64,000 bases of DNA from Rhyzopertha dominica (GCA_025024175.1 QCXZ01000137.1:71238680-71302679); one strand, 5' to 3'. Positions 10,606-24,680 are shown, counted from the stretch's first letter. Translations and numbers: made by a program. Notes: generated from the letters alone by a model not told the origin.

Positions 10606-13600
10606 AGATTTTAAATCATTCGAAGCTTTGTTGAGAAAAATGCTCAGGATAATATTTCACAAAAAAATCGAATGACAATCGCCAGCTGCTAATGGAAAAG
10701 TCGGATATTCAACAAATGCGACTGGATTATTCGCGTAATACGAAACGTCCTCGTGAAACGAAGACTGCAGTTGTCGATACGGTTCAAACATTCATTCATA
10801 ACGCCTGCTGCTGAAACAACATCGCTTTATGCTTGTCAACATAGTTGATGCAAACAAATAGGAGAAAAATGTTAAATGGAGTGGCTCGAAAAAAGCTAAT
10901 ACCTATCAAATCTGCAGCCAAACAGAGTAACAATAATTGATAACGCTCTGTAGCTGATAGTGAGATTACAGCAATTTTTTTTTCTTTTCGAAGGCATCGT
11001 ATAAACCCGTCGATGAAAAAGAAACTTTAAGGTAAACGTTCGTACGGCGAATTTCTAGTATTATTCTGAAGAATATGTATCAAATAGGATGTTTACCGTT
11101 TCCTATATTTTAGGTTGTTGCCTGTGCTCTCAGACACCTTCGATTTGAAATTATATTACTTAAAATGAGAAAGATAACTTTTTGCAATTATTTTTATCGT
11201 CTAAAGCTTGCCTAGATAGAACACTAGACCGCCAAACAGCTAAAATATATAAACATATCAACTTTTTTTTGAAATTTTTAAATTTTATCAATCGTGGAAA
11301 TATGGCAGGACACAAATTACGCTTGGTATTCAAAATATGATATAACACAAAGAGTGTGTAATATCTAAATCTCAGAATTGAAAAAGAATCCAGTAAAATT
11401 ATTCTCTTTTGTTAATATTATCAATGAGTACGTTAGGCGAGCATCAAGATCAGTATTTAAATCTCTGTAAGTAGAGACAGAGTCTAGTACAAAACAAAAC
11501 AAGGTATAACAATAAAAAAAACATCAATTTTTCCTGCTAAACCTGTCAGTTTACACAAAGTTGTTACAATGCACCATGTCGCAAATCTATTAAGTAAGTA
11601 TTAAGTTTGTATAATTTTTTGATCGTTATCATAATCAAGAACTTGCAACCACAGAATATGTGATAACGTCTAAGAACATGATCAAGTATAACCTCTGTGG
11701 TATCTCGAAAGAGCATACAACAGCTTTCTCTGAAACAACTGATGCCACTTTGACAATTTACCATTCAACACCAAAGTCACGCCAAATTTCTAATTCTCGT
11801 GGTTTCTATAATTTAGATACAAAAACTGTAGTGAAAGCTTTACTAAAGTACTCATAGATACAGTAAATCTGCTAGAAAAGCTCACATGCTGTTCTTTAAA
11901 CATTATAGCTTCTGTCAAGAGAAAACATTGTTTGGCTAACAAAAGGCACATACAGTTTATCAATACTCATATGTCCATGATGTTTTAAGAATAAATAAAT
12001 AAATATGCTAAATATTATCTACAGCGATTTTTTCAACACTGTTTCAATAAAATTGACCTCATTGCACTAGGGCCAAGAGCGGATCTTCATAATAGTGAAA
12101 TACTCATAAAGTGATAATGAAAGATAGATCTACCTGTACATCACTGGACATTAAGCACATTCACAAGAATCCTGGTGGAATCAATAAGCAGTAGTAGAAT
12201 GAGCAGAGAATCGATCAGTAGTTTCATTGGTTAATTGAGCAGCCTGATTGTGAAGAGACATTACCTTCTCATCAGATTTTTTAGACTTTATGTAACTCCA
12301 AAGACTGGCACGGTTGTTCTGTATAACATCGTCTTGAAGGGGTTCAAGGGTTTTCTAAAATTATTAAACCAATATGGATTTTTTTTATTATTATAGGCTA
12401 TTAAATTTTTTGTCACGCACGTCTGTTTAAGAACCAAGTACTGAAGAGAAAAAAAAGAGGCAGTCTCCTCTAATGACACCCAGTTGGAACAGGCAAGGAG
12501 AACATTATTCACTGTTACACGAGGCATTTGTAAAATCAAAATATGCGTAAATTCAGAGATATTACTATAATAAAGATTGTTATAACTGCAACTCGCTATA
12601 ACAGCTTTCATGCAAAGTGTNTAAAGAAATAATTTTCGAACGTAGTGGATACAAAATCAACAACAGTGCACAGAAAATCCGAAACTAAAATTAACAGAGT
12701 ATTTTGAAGACTATTTGAATTTAGTATCAATGAGCACGTAATTGAATGTGTTATTTCATTAAACCTTAAAGGCATTTAGAAGCATGTCATACTAAATACA
12801 GCAGTGAATAAAATTGTGAATATTACGCTTGGAGATAATTTTTCTAAACGCACAGTATATTTCTATCAAGTGTATACAAAAAAAACAAATTATGGCAAAT
12901 TTTAACCACCTGTTATGGAATTAAATAACAATGTTCTTGGCAAAAAAATTGCCAAAAAGCAAAGCTTTTTCGGATTTGGTGAAATAGAGGTACTAAGTCG
13001 ACGAATTTTCTATAAACTACTTATAAACACGTTAAAACTCCATAAAACAAGTCACTGTACCTTCGGAATGAGCATGAACATGAAATTAAAGCATACAAAC
13101 TTAAAATGTATACAAATGTGAGTGAATTTGCCAAACTTCACGAGGCTGAAAACAAGCCTTGGATTCTTCCTATATATACAATTTTTAATAGAAGAGAAAT
13201 TTTCTGCATTATAGGAAAAAGGGTTCTTTTTTCTGATCTTAATTCAATAACTGATTTCCTTATATACTCCACTTCTTTGTTTGAGAAACTCTGGACAAAG
13301 CAATATCCGAAAATCTAAATGGCATAAGAACTTCAGCGTGAGCGCTTCTCCTGAAGTACGACGCTGAAAACTCTATACAACGGCAAACGTAGCATATGTA
13401 TAGTCATGTTCAAAGAGTACGTGTTCGAGAGCATGGGATACAAAGTAGCTTGATTGCATCAATAAAAAGCTGAACGCTTCAAAACGTTCGTAAACTTCAG
13501 CAAATTACATAATATCTATACGTGTCGCAAAAATCAATAACGCCATAAATGTGAACGGTACAAAACGTTTTACGAGTATAATCCACATGTGCTCGTTCTG

Positions 13601-14494
13601 TCAATGCATATGATTTGCTGAAACGGATAATATTAAGACTTACCAGTCAAGTATACAGCAAGTTGAAGTGGATTAAAGATTAATGTATCTAAGCTTCTTA
13701 CAGTTCGATGGTTAAAATGGCTTCCCACTATTTACAGCTCCGATAAGCAAGCTTGAGTTCACTTGAGTTCTGACACATAACAGTATTCTGCACTTATTAA
13801 TCAGCCGAAATCCATCGGCACTTCCAAGTCGATAAATTTATTATTTTCTCACACTGTGAAGTAGGTAGAATTGAAATGTAGTGCCGTTGTCTGTAATATT
13901 CGGACCACGGTAGTGCTTTCGATTGATGTTATTGAAAACTGGCGCCAGAACCTTTACACGAAACGTTTAATGTTCATTATCGTACGACCCTAAGATTATG
14001 GTTGTGTGCACTAGTGTCAAGTGTATAGCAATATAGGAAAAGTCGGTGACAAGTAGGAATTAGAAAGAAAGCAGCGTTAAAGCATCTTTAACTTAAAGTA
14101 TTTGCAGCAATGTTTTGTAGGATGATAGTCGAAACAGATGTGGGAGTAATTCTACAAGTTATAAAGTTCATGTGCAGACATATCTTACGTATCTGGAGGG
14201 ATCCACAAATTGCCGTGTAGTCAGGATCTTTTCATAACAGCATATTTTAGCTTTGCATACACAGAAAAATAGTACTGTGTTGATATTTCTACACGCTACT
14301 GTTAAAAATATATATTCCCAATTACAAAATTCTAGGGTTTTCATAACTATACATGTTCTGTAAACGAACGGGGGTATTATATCTAAAGTGTTTGATTATG
14401 CTAAACACACATTGTGGTTGTATATACCAAAGTGAAATTAATTTAGTTACTATAACCGTAAAATATAGTCAGAACCTTTACAATACGCTGTTGT
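10606..14494. other. Intergenic DNA, nothing recognised
   Basis: Nearly 4 kb with no recognisable gene, terminal repeat or RNA. The longest frame, 107 codons on the minus strand at 12288-12611, has no family resemblance I can name. Confidence 0.5.
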
Positions 14495-14502
14495 ACCATA
14501 TT

Positions 14503-15904
14503 CATAGACGTACCGAAAGAGGGGCGGCTGCCCTTCCCTGGACCTGGGTTGCCAACTCTGGACCCTTCCAATTTCCCATACATTTAGCTGGTTAATTATT
14601 TGTGTACACCTAAAAATTGTCTTATTTATGAAATTGTAAATCCAGTAAAATTTATAGGCAAGTGTATTTCACAATTTTCATCCAGAACTCATATTTGACT
14701 GTTGCAAATGACCTTCTCTAATAAGTCGTTGTCAAATGGTTTCCAAGCTTAATCGATAGCATGTGCGTTTTGTACCTGTGACTGCAACATTCCTGATGTT
14801 GTTACGGGCGGATATAGCTTTAAAAGACTACCTTGGTCAGGATGAGTCATAACACGATTTCTACTTAATTTAGCTCTTCTACCTTTTCCTATAAAGATTG
14901 TTCAACTAACTACTGTTATATGGAATCACATCAGAATCTGTCATATATTTGGTAATAACTCTAACTTTTGTGCCAAATTTCTAAATCCACATTACATTTT
15001 AACAATTAATACAAAAAAAAACTAAAAATCCATCCGAACTCACGTTTATGAAAGTCAACTTATTTAATATAAGTTTTAGGAATCCAGTAAAAGCATTATC
15101 ACCACGAAACCCGGTGTGTTGTTAAAAATGCAATTAAATATATTTCAGTTTATTTAAATGCAGCTTAATTTGGTTAAAATATTAAGTAGTCGGTTAATTT
15201 TTGAGAGCAATGCACTGGTGATCTACAAAGGTTGGCCTGACGCATAATGCTGAGGCATTTGTCATTTTGAGTTTTAATAATGTTAGTCATTCATCGAATC
15301 TTTTTCCCTGGGGAGTAAAAATCACTACAGTTGTATCTTTAGCACCTATACATATAAACTCCTAGTTTAAATTTCTAAAACTTCTAGTGTGAGAAGTTGA
15401 AACTGTGCTAAAAGCGCATCGGTTAATGCATTAGTCTTTGATATGTGTTAATTTGAATCAGAAATCGTGGTCTTATTAGTGGAACTTTTAAGGTGAAATT
15501 TATATTCTTTTGGTACTTCGTATGATATGATACATTATATGGATCACGGATCTTTATTCTCCCAAATAAAATATATCAACTCAACTTTTGTTAAATTTGA
15601 GAGCAATGCAACTGAATGCACCTCACCTAAATGAGTTCATCAATAACTAAATTAGTAATAAAGGGGCCTTGTAAGATCAGTGTACATAGAAAACATATAA
15701 ATAATTTGGGTCTTTATTTCACAGAAGATGTTTTAAGTTGCCTTGCAGATAATCCACGAAGATTATTTAAGGAATAAATACTTCATTAATTACTAAAGCA
15801 CCTATATCTTATAAACGTTTATTATTTATATTTATGTTGAATTATACTCTACAGGACGTTCGTGCTTTGCCCCCCCCCCCAGACCAAAAGCTGCTACGCC
15901 CATC
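14503..15904 (+). mobile_element. Non-autonomous hAT element, copy A
   Basis: 1402 bp, homologous along its whole length to the inverted copy at 47645-49044. The ends are CATAGACGTACC and GCTACGCCCATC, degenerate forms of the CATGGGCGTACC terminal repeat of the other copy. Flanks ACCATATT and TCCATACT (14495-14502, 15905-15912) agree at six of eight bases, an eroded 8-bp hAT target duplication. No transposase is left. The interior is AT-rich, with a C run near the right end. Confidence 0.8.
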
Positions 15905-16104
15905 TCCATACTGAATATTTCCCTGTATCATTCGTATGGTCCTTGTTACTATACCATATATTCGCAATGATTATCGTTTTCGTTTATACCAACACCTTAA
16001 AGAAAAGTAGGTGGGGGCGATTTCGTCATCTTTACCTATTGACGGTTTTGCTCTTGCACTTCGTTTTTGTGTAGCGCTATTTTCTTTATTGGACATAAGC
16101 ATTA

Positions 16105-16178
16105 AGCTTCAGTGCTTTAGTGCAATTCAGTTTTGTGCTACCATTTAAGCATACAACCACATAAGCCTTCAAGTTAAG
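16105..16178 (+). promoter_or_regulatory. Candidate promoter initiator and non-coding first exon of a host gene
   Basis: Two TCAGT initiator-like sequences (16109 and 16127) lie just upstream of a near-consensus 5' splice site AAG|GTAAGT at 16178/16179. Together with the next feature this looks like an arthropod 5'UTR exon. No TATA box is obvious. Inference from signals only. Confidence 0.4.
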
Positions 16179-16444
16179 GTAAGTTCATCATTATTTCTTT
16201 TAATTTCTCTATGAAATATGTATATGTAAGACACCTAACACCTAGAAATGATGGCGTTGCATCGACAGTTCAGACGCGATCATACCTAGACAGTACAGCG
16301 TGTGACAAGGCACATTGTTTTTGCTAGGGACTCCTGATATTAATATGTATTTTTATTATTACGTACGGTGTCGCTTTCCAACAAATCCTACGCTATATTA
16401 ACTCTATATTGCAATTTATTCTTTATTTGTTCTACAGGTAAACG

Positions 16445-16550
16445 ATGGATATTTTGACCGGCGAAGGTCAAGAAGAGACATGCTGTAATCAATCAGAAAA
16501 ATGTCTACTTGACTCCTGGAATTTGGGCCATTTGTTTCAGACGTTTAAAG
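16445..16550 (+). CDS. Candidate first coding exon of an unidentified host gene
   Basis: A strong 3' splice site (pyrimidine-rich tract ending TTCTACAG at 16437) is followed by an exon, 16438-16550. It has an ATG seven bases in and an open frame of 35 codons plus one base, ending at AAAG|GTATAC. The peptide starts MDILTGEGQEETCC and ends SWNLGHLFQTFK. The tail resembles the start of small SAM-like helices in several insect proteins, but I cannot assign a family. If real, the intron from 16179 to 16437 is in the 5'UTR and the next exon lies beyond a large intron. The reading phase (1) does not match the 32415-32478 candidate directly, so at least one exon would be missing between them. Confidence 0.4.
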
Positions 16551-19080
16551 GTATACCTTAACTTAACTTAATTTTCCGATATAGCTGTGGTTCTTTAATT
16601 TTTTAATGTGCACGTTTCTTTTTTGAACGTGGGTATTCCATACAAAAATAAACATTTATTTAATAAGAGAATTTTTCGTTTTATTTATAGCAACATGATT
16701 TCCAGTTTTACAATTTAGTGCGTATTGTGGCAATATAAATAAGTTGTATAGTTTCGATAAAGGTAAGTAATTTGCTACTGCAGAGCTACATTAATACAAA
16801 AACAATTATGCAGTGTAGTAACGAGAACAATGTATATAGTTACATTTCGTACAACTGTATAATATAGGAGTAAGCTTTACATATATTATGGTAACCGTAG
16901 AAGTATTTACTTAGTAAAAGTAACGATATGCATTGTCAGGATAGTTTTATCTTGTGTGGTAACAGTTGCAATACTTAACTGGTAAGGACAACTCTTAAAA
17001 TATAATTCAACATTTAACCATATTATATGATTAATACAAATATATTAGGTGAAACACTTGCATGGTGCCACTAAATATGTTGTCTATGCGGGGCAAAACA
17101 AAACATACAGTGTACAAAGAGTTCTTCAACATTCCCTTTTATTTTATCATATAATTATGACGTGGTATTCCAAGTTTAGACTACACCCTACTCGAACTTA
17201 CCATCACACATTACCCTGTTTTTGAATTGAAATCAAATGCGTGGAAATGTGTTTTAATTACCTATAATGATAAATTATTTTCACTCAAATCCTCTATTAC
17301 AAAGTTCTCAAATTTTATTATAAAAAAAACTTACCTAAGGACATGACTTGAGCAGGTTTTTGTACTAGGGGTTGTCGTTAACAAAATAATAAGTTTACCA
17401 GTAACATCACAAACGTAGTTTCAGATGAAGTGAAATACGTTTAAGACACATCTTAGATATCTACGAAATGTTTTTCAAACTAAAAATGTTTTAAAGGGAA
17501 TACAAAAAAATATAACGTTTTAATGGCTCATTAATAATAGTAATTTCATTTATAAGACATACTTATTTAAGCCTTATGTCCAAATTATTTAAATCAGGAC
17601 TTCTGATACCGAACAGTTGTTTGTATCCCGGAATTGATTAATTTCTGGATTATTCCCATAAACATTAACGAAAGTAATATGAGTATAAAAATTAAAAAGA
17701 TGCATTAAAAACACTAACTGCAATGTGGAGAGTGGTAATAAGAAAATAGCATCAAATCACAACCCAGCAGTTATAATAATTGACCCGGACAACTGATATT
17801 GCTCATTAAGATTGCCGCCTGCGCCATATACAGAGAATGAAAGTTGAATTTTGAGAAGATCACCATCGGCTTCAATAGCTCCTTTTTTAACAGTCTAACT
17901 AGGATTTTATCCGCCCTTCTAACTTATATACGTTCAAAAGTTAGTGTGGGATAAGACCAGATTCGCCTTATATGAACACAGTGAATGCATATTTGAGATT
18001 ATAAACCGTTACAAATAAGGCGTTTATAAGTATAATCCTTCAGCATGTTGAGTACAGCATTTAGAGCAGGTAATTCAGATTTCTACATATACAAAGCACT
18101 AATGCGAAGTTTACTGAAACCTGGTATGCAGTGCAACCAGTAATCAAGGGAACAGCAAATCAATAGCAGGCTACTTAATAAGGGTTCTCCCTCTACGCAA
18201 AGCCATCCAGTTGTTACTCAAATTAACCGAAGCCGTTCTAGTTGTGACAAATGCGAGGATATAATAGTGTAGTCCTTTCAAGTAACTAGGACATTCACGT
18301 CGTTAATTTTTGTTACCGGAAGGTAATGTACACTGTGTGACGACTGTCAAATGACACTTGGCTTTTATTAGTAAATTCTATATATAAAATGTGTATCCAT
18401 ATAGTTAAATATTATAGCTGGTTTGGTATGATACTTAGAAGTTAGAATGTCAAAAACCATTTATCATTTCGCCTGCTAGAATTTAAAAAAACTTACATTA
18501 GAAAAATTATCCTTATTTGTTTGTTGTTTTCTGCATCAAGTGTAGTTTGTTCTCGGTAGTTTTGTGGTATACGAGTAGTATATTACAGTAAAGTATAATA
18601 TTTCAGCGTTATACATACACATTCATGCAGGCATCAATATTAATTACATGATTAAATTTCAAACGGAATGTTATTCTACACGCTCACAAATTAATTTACA
18701 GTATAAATGGCTTTAACGATTAACAATTTTTTCACACTTTTTTTAAATGCTTTACGTCAAGAGTTTTAATGTATTTTGGTACCTTTTGGTAGAGTTTGTA
18801 CCCTAGATAAACGCAAAAATTATGTTTTTTTTCAGTCTACGGTTTGGCAGTACAATCAGGTGACCGACCCTTGTGTTGTGATGATATATGTAATTATAAT
18901 GTATGACAGTTGATCTTTTAAGAAGGAGTATACTCGTAGTATTCCAGGCACGCTAGTATATGATCATATAGTAAGTATACCTTTTTTAAATATATTTTTG
19001 TAGCTGTATAATTGATATACCTACCCCCGCTCTCACTGTCACCTTTTGTTTCAGTCCATGTAGCATCAGTTCTGTAACTC
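16551..19080. other. Possible intron or intergenic DNA, nothing recognised
   Basis: AT-rich sequence without recognisable repeats. A good 3' splice site (eight T then CAG at 18835) precedes a short open stretch, but it is too short to call an exon. Confidence 0.45.
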
Positions 19081-19084
19081 CACA

Positions 19085-19260
19085 TATACGCAACTATAGT
19101 AGCTTCTTTTCTGAAACAGTTTCAGAGCTACTTCTGAGGAAGACACCGACATGAGTGTCGAAACGTCAAGGTCTAATAACCAACGTGGGAACCAGCCCGG
19201 AAAACAACATGTCATCGACAACAACCACGGAAGCCTTCAAACCAAAATTTTCACTTTCCT
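19085..19260 (+). mobile_element. Terminal fragment of a Penelope-like element
   Basis: The stretch AGCTACTTCTGAGGAAGAC through GAGTGTCGAAAC is shared almost base for base with 42505-42543, where it follows a PLE reverse transcriptase relic. By that comparison this is a detached PLE terminal repeat. No coding sequence accompanies it. Confidence 0.6.
19131..19170 (+). ncRNA. Hammerhead ribozyme-like motif in a PLE terminal fragment
   Basis: Core CTGAGGA (19134-19140), helix II GACAC/GTGTC (19142-19146 with 19155-19159), GAAA (19160-19163), then self-complementary ACGT (19163-19166) as a minimal helix III, and C at 19167 as the expected cleavage base. Helix I is only CTT/AAG (19131-19133 with 19168-19170). 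One extra A separates the core from helix II. Short helix III of this type is known to work as a dimer in PLE ribozymes. Activity here is uncertain. Confidence 0.6.
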
Positions 19261-20357
19261 CTAATAACATTCAGTAGTTGAAGTGATTATTGAATTACTA
19301 TTTTAAAACTTGGAGTTAGTTTTCTTAAATCCGTTTTAAAGTTTTCAAAGCGCTATATTTGCTCTCACAGTTCCTCAGGGTCACGCAAAAGCTCGTGCCG
19401 ACTGCCAACATCAATCCCCATCAATTTATGGCAATTTAGTAAGTCGATGAGTGCCTCATTTTAATGCATAAATCAGAAACCTTTGGCATTGTTTTTTCCT
19501 GTTAAGGATTACAATCTGTCAATTTTAAAATATGGTCTCCATAATGCCGACCCATTTCATTTTCAGAGAAAACGAGAGGCTTGCCTCGAATCGATTTTCA
19601 GAACACGTTTTCAGGCAAATAACTTAAGGGAAATCGCACGCCTGTATTTTGTGATCCAGAAAAATTGGTGTGTGCATATATACGCGCGTACGTATAAGAT
19701 TGAATGTGGTTGCGGCACATGACAATCGGGAGCGCCGGTAATTGAATACACTGAAAATTTCCATTCGCACGTTACATGTTTTCCCATAGAAGTAATGTAT
19801 TTGTTGAAAAAACATAGACGGAGTGCGACAATTGGAAAATGGATTGGTTGAGTGTTTGGACGATGAATTCCACTAACGTCATAGATGCATAATGCAGGAC
19901 TTCACTAACAGCGCAAACAAACCATGACATTTGCTGGCTGCTGAAATTGATGAGAGGACGTAAAAGCAGCGTCAACCTCTAGGTAAAATATTCGGCGCCA
20001 GCCTGCATGAAGATGCATGTGCTGTTATGTAATTCATCCCCTTTGTGTTTATAAATCGTTTGGAAGCCACAAAGCTCTGTACATTGTAACTAACAGATAC
20101 ACCTACATTTCAGCACAACGCAATATGCGATCGTGCAAAGCTTGTGTGATAGATACGAAGTTCCGTGGGAAAGCTTTGTGCACTTAAACATATGTGGAAA
20201 GCCGTTATATATTTAACGTCCGTAACTACTTCAGCAGTTTCGTTTTATACTAGTGCTGCCAATCGCTTCCGGATACTGCCATTTGACGCATTAAGTAAAT
20301 ATACATAGTTACAGGGAAAATTAATTGCATAAAAATAAATTAATATTATGTTGCAGC
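19261..20357. other. Intergenic DNA, nothing recognised
   Basis: No supported feature in about 1.1 kb. Confidence 0.5.
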
Positions 20358-20359
20358 TA

Positions 20360-22200
20360 CGAATATCTCCACTAAGGATGCCAAATAAACGATTCGGAAG
20401 CGTCCCTGTTTTTGCCAGCGAATTCAAGCTTTAACGGATTGCCGATAGGTGGCGGCACATGTTAAGTGTATAATTTTTTAATAAATTAAGCACAATGTGA
20501 CAAAATTTCCTTTTTATTGGTTAAACGTTAAGTTTTATTTTCATTCCAAGTTATAAAATTACAAATACCAACCACTCAGTTTATAGCCATAAGTATAAAA
20601 TCACCGTATAATAACAATGTTTATCGTAATACTACAATTAAGAAGCAATGTACTCCCGCACATGTGTTTGCTTGTCTGCTTTAAGAGGGGCATTTACTTG
20701 AAGCGTTGGAGCGATCGGGCAAAATGTAAACTATGCAACCCGTGTTACCAGCGGGACATGGGACGTAAGAGGGTAGCCGATAGGTTGAAATCACGCAAAG
20801 ATCAGACGAGCTAAACTAATATTCGGAAAATTGCTTACTGTAGCGTGTGTATAAAAACGTAAGCATGATATTAGTAAATTACTATATTATACCAGGTTAT
20901 TCAAAATATGGAATAACCCATTTATTTCTGTAAATATGAACTATATAACATTACATTCTAACTACATGTCGACTATGATTTCTGGAGGAACTTTTATAAT
21001 AATTTTCATTCCGCTTCCCCATTGCTTCGGCAGACAATAAACTAATGTGAAAGAGCTTTTAACATTAAACTTGTCACGTGTATTTATACATACAATCAGA
21101 AATTCAGTCATATCGGAATAGATCGTATACCGCTCGATCAATCCCGACAGGTTTGTATCTTAGCCTCTCTGATCTCTGGATACCACGCGACGGACCTGGT
21201 GGGGATGGGCATCCGCATTCCGCTCTCTTGACGGACTCGTGCGAAAGGGTTTACGGTTTTAGATTTTTTGAATGTTTTTACTTATTTATCGTGCTCATGT
21301 TTTTGGTAGTGTACAAAGAAATATGTAGCTACAACGTGGAGTTCGAATTTTTCGTCTATGTGCCTTAGTTTTCGAAAAATGGCTCGCCAAAAATATGCAT
21401 TTTTAAGCAAAATATAACAACAAATATTTACATTACCGTACCAAATTCAGAAAAAACTCGAACTCTACGTTGTAGCTACATCTTTTGTCATTGTCATGTC
21501 GAAATTTCACTTCGAAAAAGTTTCGAATAACTCGTTAAAATGTAAAACGGTAGGTGCTTAAAATGACCCGCTTCGCTCTAGGTAAACGCCCCTCTTAAGC
21601 GACCTTAAATTTCGCCAAATAAAATATTAAACAACGAATTTTGCACAACTCAAACTATGATAAGCTCAAAAACACTATCTGGTCCATCTTGCAGTGGACT
21701 GTATATTCATTTATTTATCGAATAAAATACTACCATCTAACTAAGCGTTTATTTGTTCACCTTTTTACAAAACTGAAAACTTATCTAATCTCAGTTCATA
21801 TTCGATGTACCAACAACAACTGTCTGTCCCAAATGCTTAAAATGCAACTCCTCCTTACTCAAATTGAACACGCTTCGCGGTGCTGGAAGCAACATATTTA
21901 TTTGTATGTAATGTAAACATAGCGGAGCACGCCAACTTTAATTTGTACCGCGCTACGGAACATATGTACTTAAAAGGTAAATGAAACTTGTGAAACAGTA
22001 CTGAATTAAAAAAATTGAACACCTAACCTTATCCGTGTAAACAAGATGATACGAAAGAGTAAAAATGTAAAAATCTTACACTTGCAAATTGCTGCCATCT
22101 ACCGGTGACATGTAAAACTTCTATCAGCCTCTTTCCAAAAGAGGGCCATTTTTGTAGCATGCCAGATGGCAAAGATCGTTATCCTTAGTGGAGTTATCCG
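20360..22200. mobile_element. TA-flanked inverted-repeat element, copy 2 (interrupted)
   Basis: TA at 20358-20359 and 22201-22202 bracket termini CGAATATCTCCACTAAGGAT and the complement of CGGATAACTCCACTAAGGAT. Parts of the interior match copy 1 at 9992-10536. A TTAA-flanked element (20685-21594) has inserted into it. No transposase frame is visible, so it was probably mobilised in trans by a Tc1/mariner-type enzyme. Confidence 0.7.
20685..21594. mobile_element. TTAA-flanked non-autonomous element (piggyBac- or Kolobok-like)
   Basis: TTAA on both sides (20681-20684, 21595-21598) and termini GAGGGGCATTTACTTG and the complement of GAGGGGCGTTTACCTA. Inside is a further inverted pair around TATGTAGCTACAACGT (about 21317-21352 and 21451-21485). 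TTAA target duplication is the mark of piggyBac and Kolobok. No transposase remains to decide between them. A 96-codon frame inside is not recognisable. Confidence 0.75.
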
Positions 22201-22202
22201 TA

Positions 22203-24680
22203 GGCGAGACCAAACTAGCAGTAATAATGTGACAAGTGCTCAAGTGCTTTAGCAACGCTTATTCATTTATTTCTTCATAAAAATTGGCTTGCTTACTTAC
22301 TTACTAACAGTAATACATGTTTAAAGCGCGTTCTTCAATTAATTATGTTTAAAACCAGAGTGAAGCGAATTATGCTATCACTTATAAAAAAACATTCATT
22401 TGGCGATGATAATAATACGAAGAATCTAAGGGTGTGCAATCAGAATATTTTTTCTTCAGACTTGTAAACAGCACAATTTCTTAAATACGAAATAGCTTGT
22501 AACCAAACTGATGCAACGCGTCGCGGCGTCGGCGGCACTCAACCATGCACTGAATCTATAATTTACGACTAAATTGCTCACGTTACTTACATTTAGGAAA
22601 TGAGGGGCTCCAATACTATCGAAAACAAAATATGATCGCCCTCGTTCGCATATGCGATGTAATATCGTCTTCGAGTAGCAATAAATATTAAATCTTTTCT
22701 GCCAGGTAGTAAAATGGATGTTATGTAACTGGCACGTCAAATATATGGTTGCGCCCGCTCATGCATTGAGGAAGTACGTGACATCCTCGAGTCAAACAGC
22801 TCAATTTATCCCCTTCTGTAGTGGGAAGGAAAACGGAAAAATCCCCTTTGTCATATAACTTGATCGGAATCACAATTTGATGGCTAAGCAAGGTTGGTGC
22901 CTGAAAATTTATAGCAAAGCCAAAATAGTAAGATGGGCACATAACTTCCTCAGTATTTCCATTCTGTTATTAGTCAGGTGCATTAAACCGGGGTCACTTC
23001 GTCACGCTGGGTTACTTTGGCAACAGTAATCACATTTCAGTTATTGTTCTTTTGTTTTCAATTTGATTAAAGAGTGGTAGTTGAAAAATGGTGCGATAAT
23101 AATGAAGTGGAAGATCTCAACTTCACTCACACTTCACAGCGGAAACCTTGGATAAAGCGTTTGATGGAAGGGCGAATAGAATTTTATGAACACGCTTCGC
23201 AATTAGCCACTGGTACAACATGTACCTACATCTGGACGATGTAAGTCATCTCCCACCACCCTAAGCCCTGAAGATGAAAAAACAATAAAAATAAGGAGCC
23301 AGAACCCACAACTAAATACAATAAGAAAAAAAACAATAACTATTGCACTCTTTCATTGCCACTAACTAATTAGTGATTCACTTATGGCAATCCTTGCACA
23401 CCCCCTTTAAAATCTCTTAGCAATCTTTAGCAATACGAAGCACTCATAAGGCAGTCCGTGATCTGTAGAAATCTCTGGGAATCCGTAGCAATATTTGGTA
23501 ATTTTTGTGGCAATCAATGTGAATCCATAGAAATTATTGATGGTAACTGGAAGTCAGTGACGTATTTTTATTAAATCTTACTTAAGGCATGAACCAATTA
23601 CATGTTAAGCGCCCATTGGTAGAATTATGTAAAGTACTGTTTTAATATGGATAGCATTTTAATTGATTTTTTTATTAACGTAGTCCAGCTAGTTGTAAGA
23701 ACTTGAATCAGCCTGGAATTAGCTGTTTTTATAGAGGTGCGTTACAATGTTCAGTGTCAATCAGTGACGGGCGTGTACAATACGCCAGGCAAATTACATT
23801 CTTATCTACGCGTAAACTCTGTAATATTTTACTTGAAAATCTTTTGTTCTTTAACGCTGGTTGTCATAAATACTGCCCAGAACGCCTCAAATACCAATAT
23901 TATTTTGTATTTTATTGTTATTTTAATTCTGTGTTGACTAAAATATTATCCTGTCGTATATTAACTAGATAAACGTGATGTGCCGATGGTGGCCGTCAAG
24001 TGTTACTTTATTGACATTATTATTTATAAACAGGAATTGAGGGGTAATTCCAATTTGCTGCATTTGCTATTTATTGATTTTTTTAAATTGTAGGTCTAGT
24101 TTATTGTGCTGTATTGACTTGGTTTACATACAGTCGTCAGGACATGCATTTGAAGAAGTGACAATTAGTTCTCTTTTGCGAAACGAATATCAACTTTTGT
24201 TGACGTATGAGACTCCAAATTCGCTAGATGTTTTTTAGTGCACTGTGTCCCACAAAAAAAATGTAGAAAATCGTAGGCATGCCATAATGACCTACTAAAC
24301 AATTTATGCACATCCATAACACACCAATAATAAAAATTCATTTTAAATTTGAGAAAGTTTAAGGAGAGCCAGTAAATTAGGGAAGTTAATTATTTGTGTA
24401 AAAGAAGAACAAATGAACTAATTTAGAAGATGAACAAGAATGGTTCTTTGTGATCTTATCATCTGTTAAGGATACAGCAATGAACGAAAAAATGAAATGA
24501 AGACAAGAATAGTGTGAATTGGATTATCTAGAATCAAGCAGTCAATATATTCACCAAGCATTTCAGCTTTTATATCTATAGGGTCGATAACACCTATTAG
24601 TGCGTGATAGTGATTGTTTTTACATTTCAGAAACGGCTGAGCAAATAGGAAACGTATCGGCTTAAGCTTTCACGGCCGAC
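22203..24680. other. Intergenic DNA with a degenerate repeat patch
   Basis: Mostly featureless. Around 23380-23530 variants of TAGCAAT and GGCAATC recur loosely, suggesting a decayed short tandem repeat. The period is too irregular to define. Confidence 0.4.

Noticed and set aside
12288..12611. 107-codon minus-strand frame as a gene
   Set aside because: No recognisable domain, no splice context, and AT-rich sequence often stays open this long by chance.
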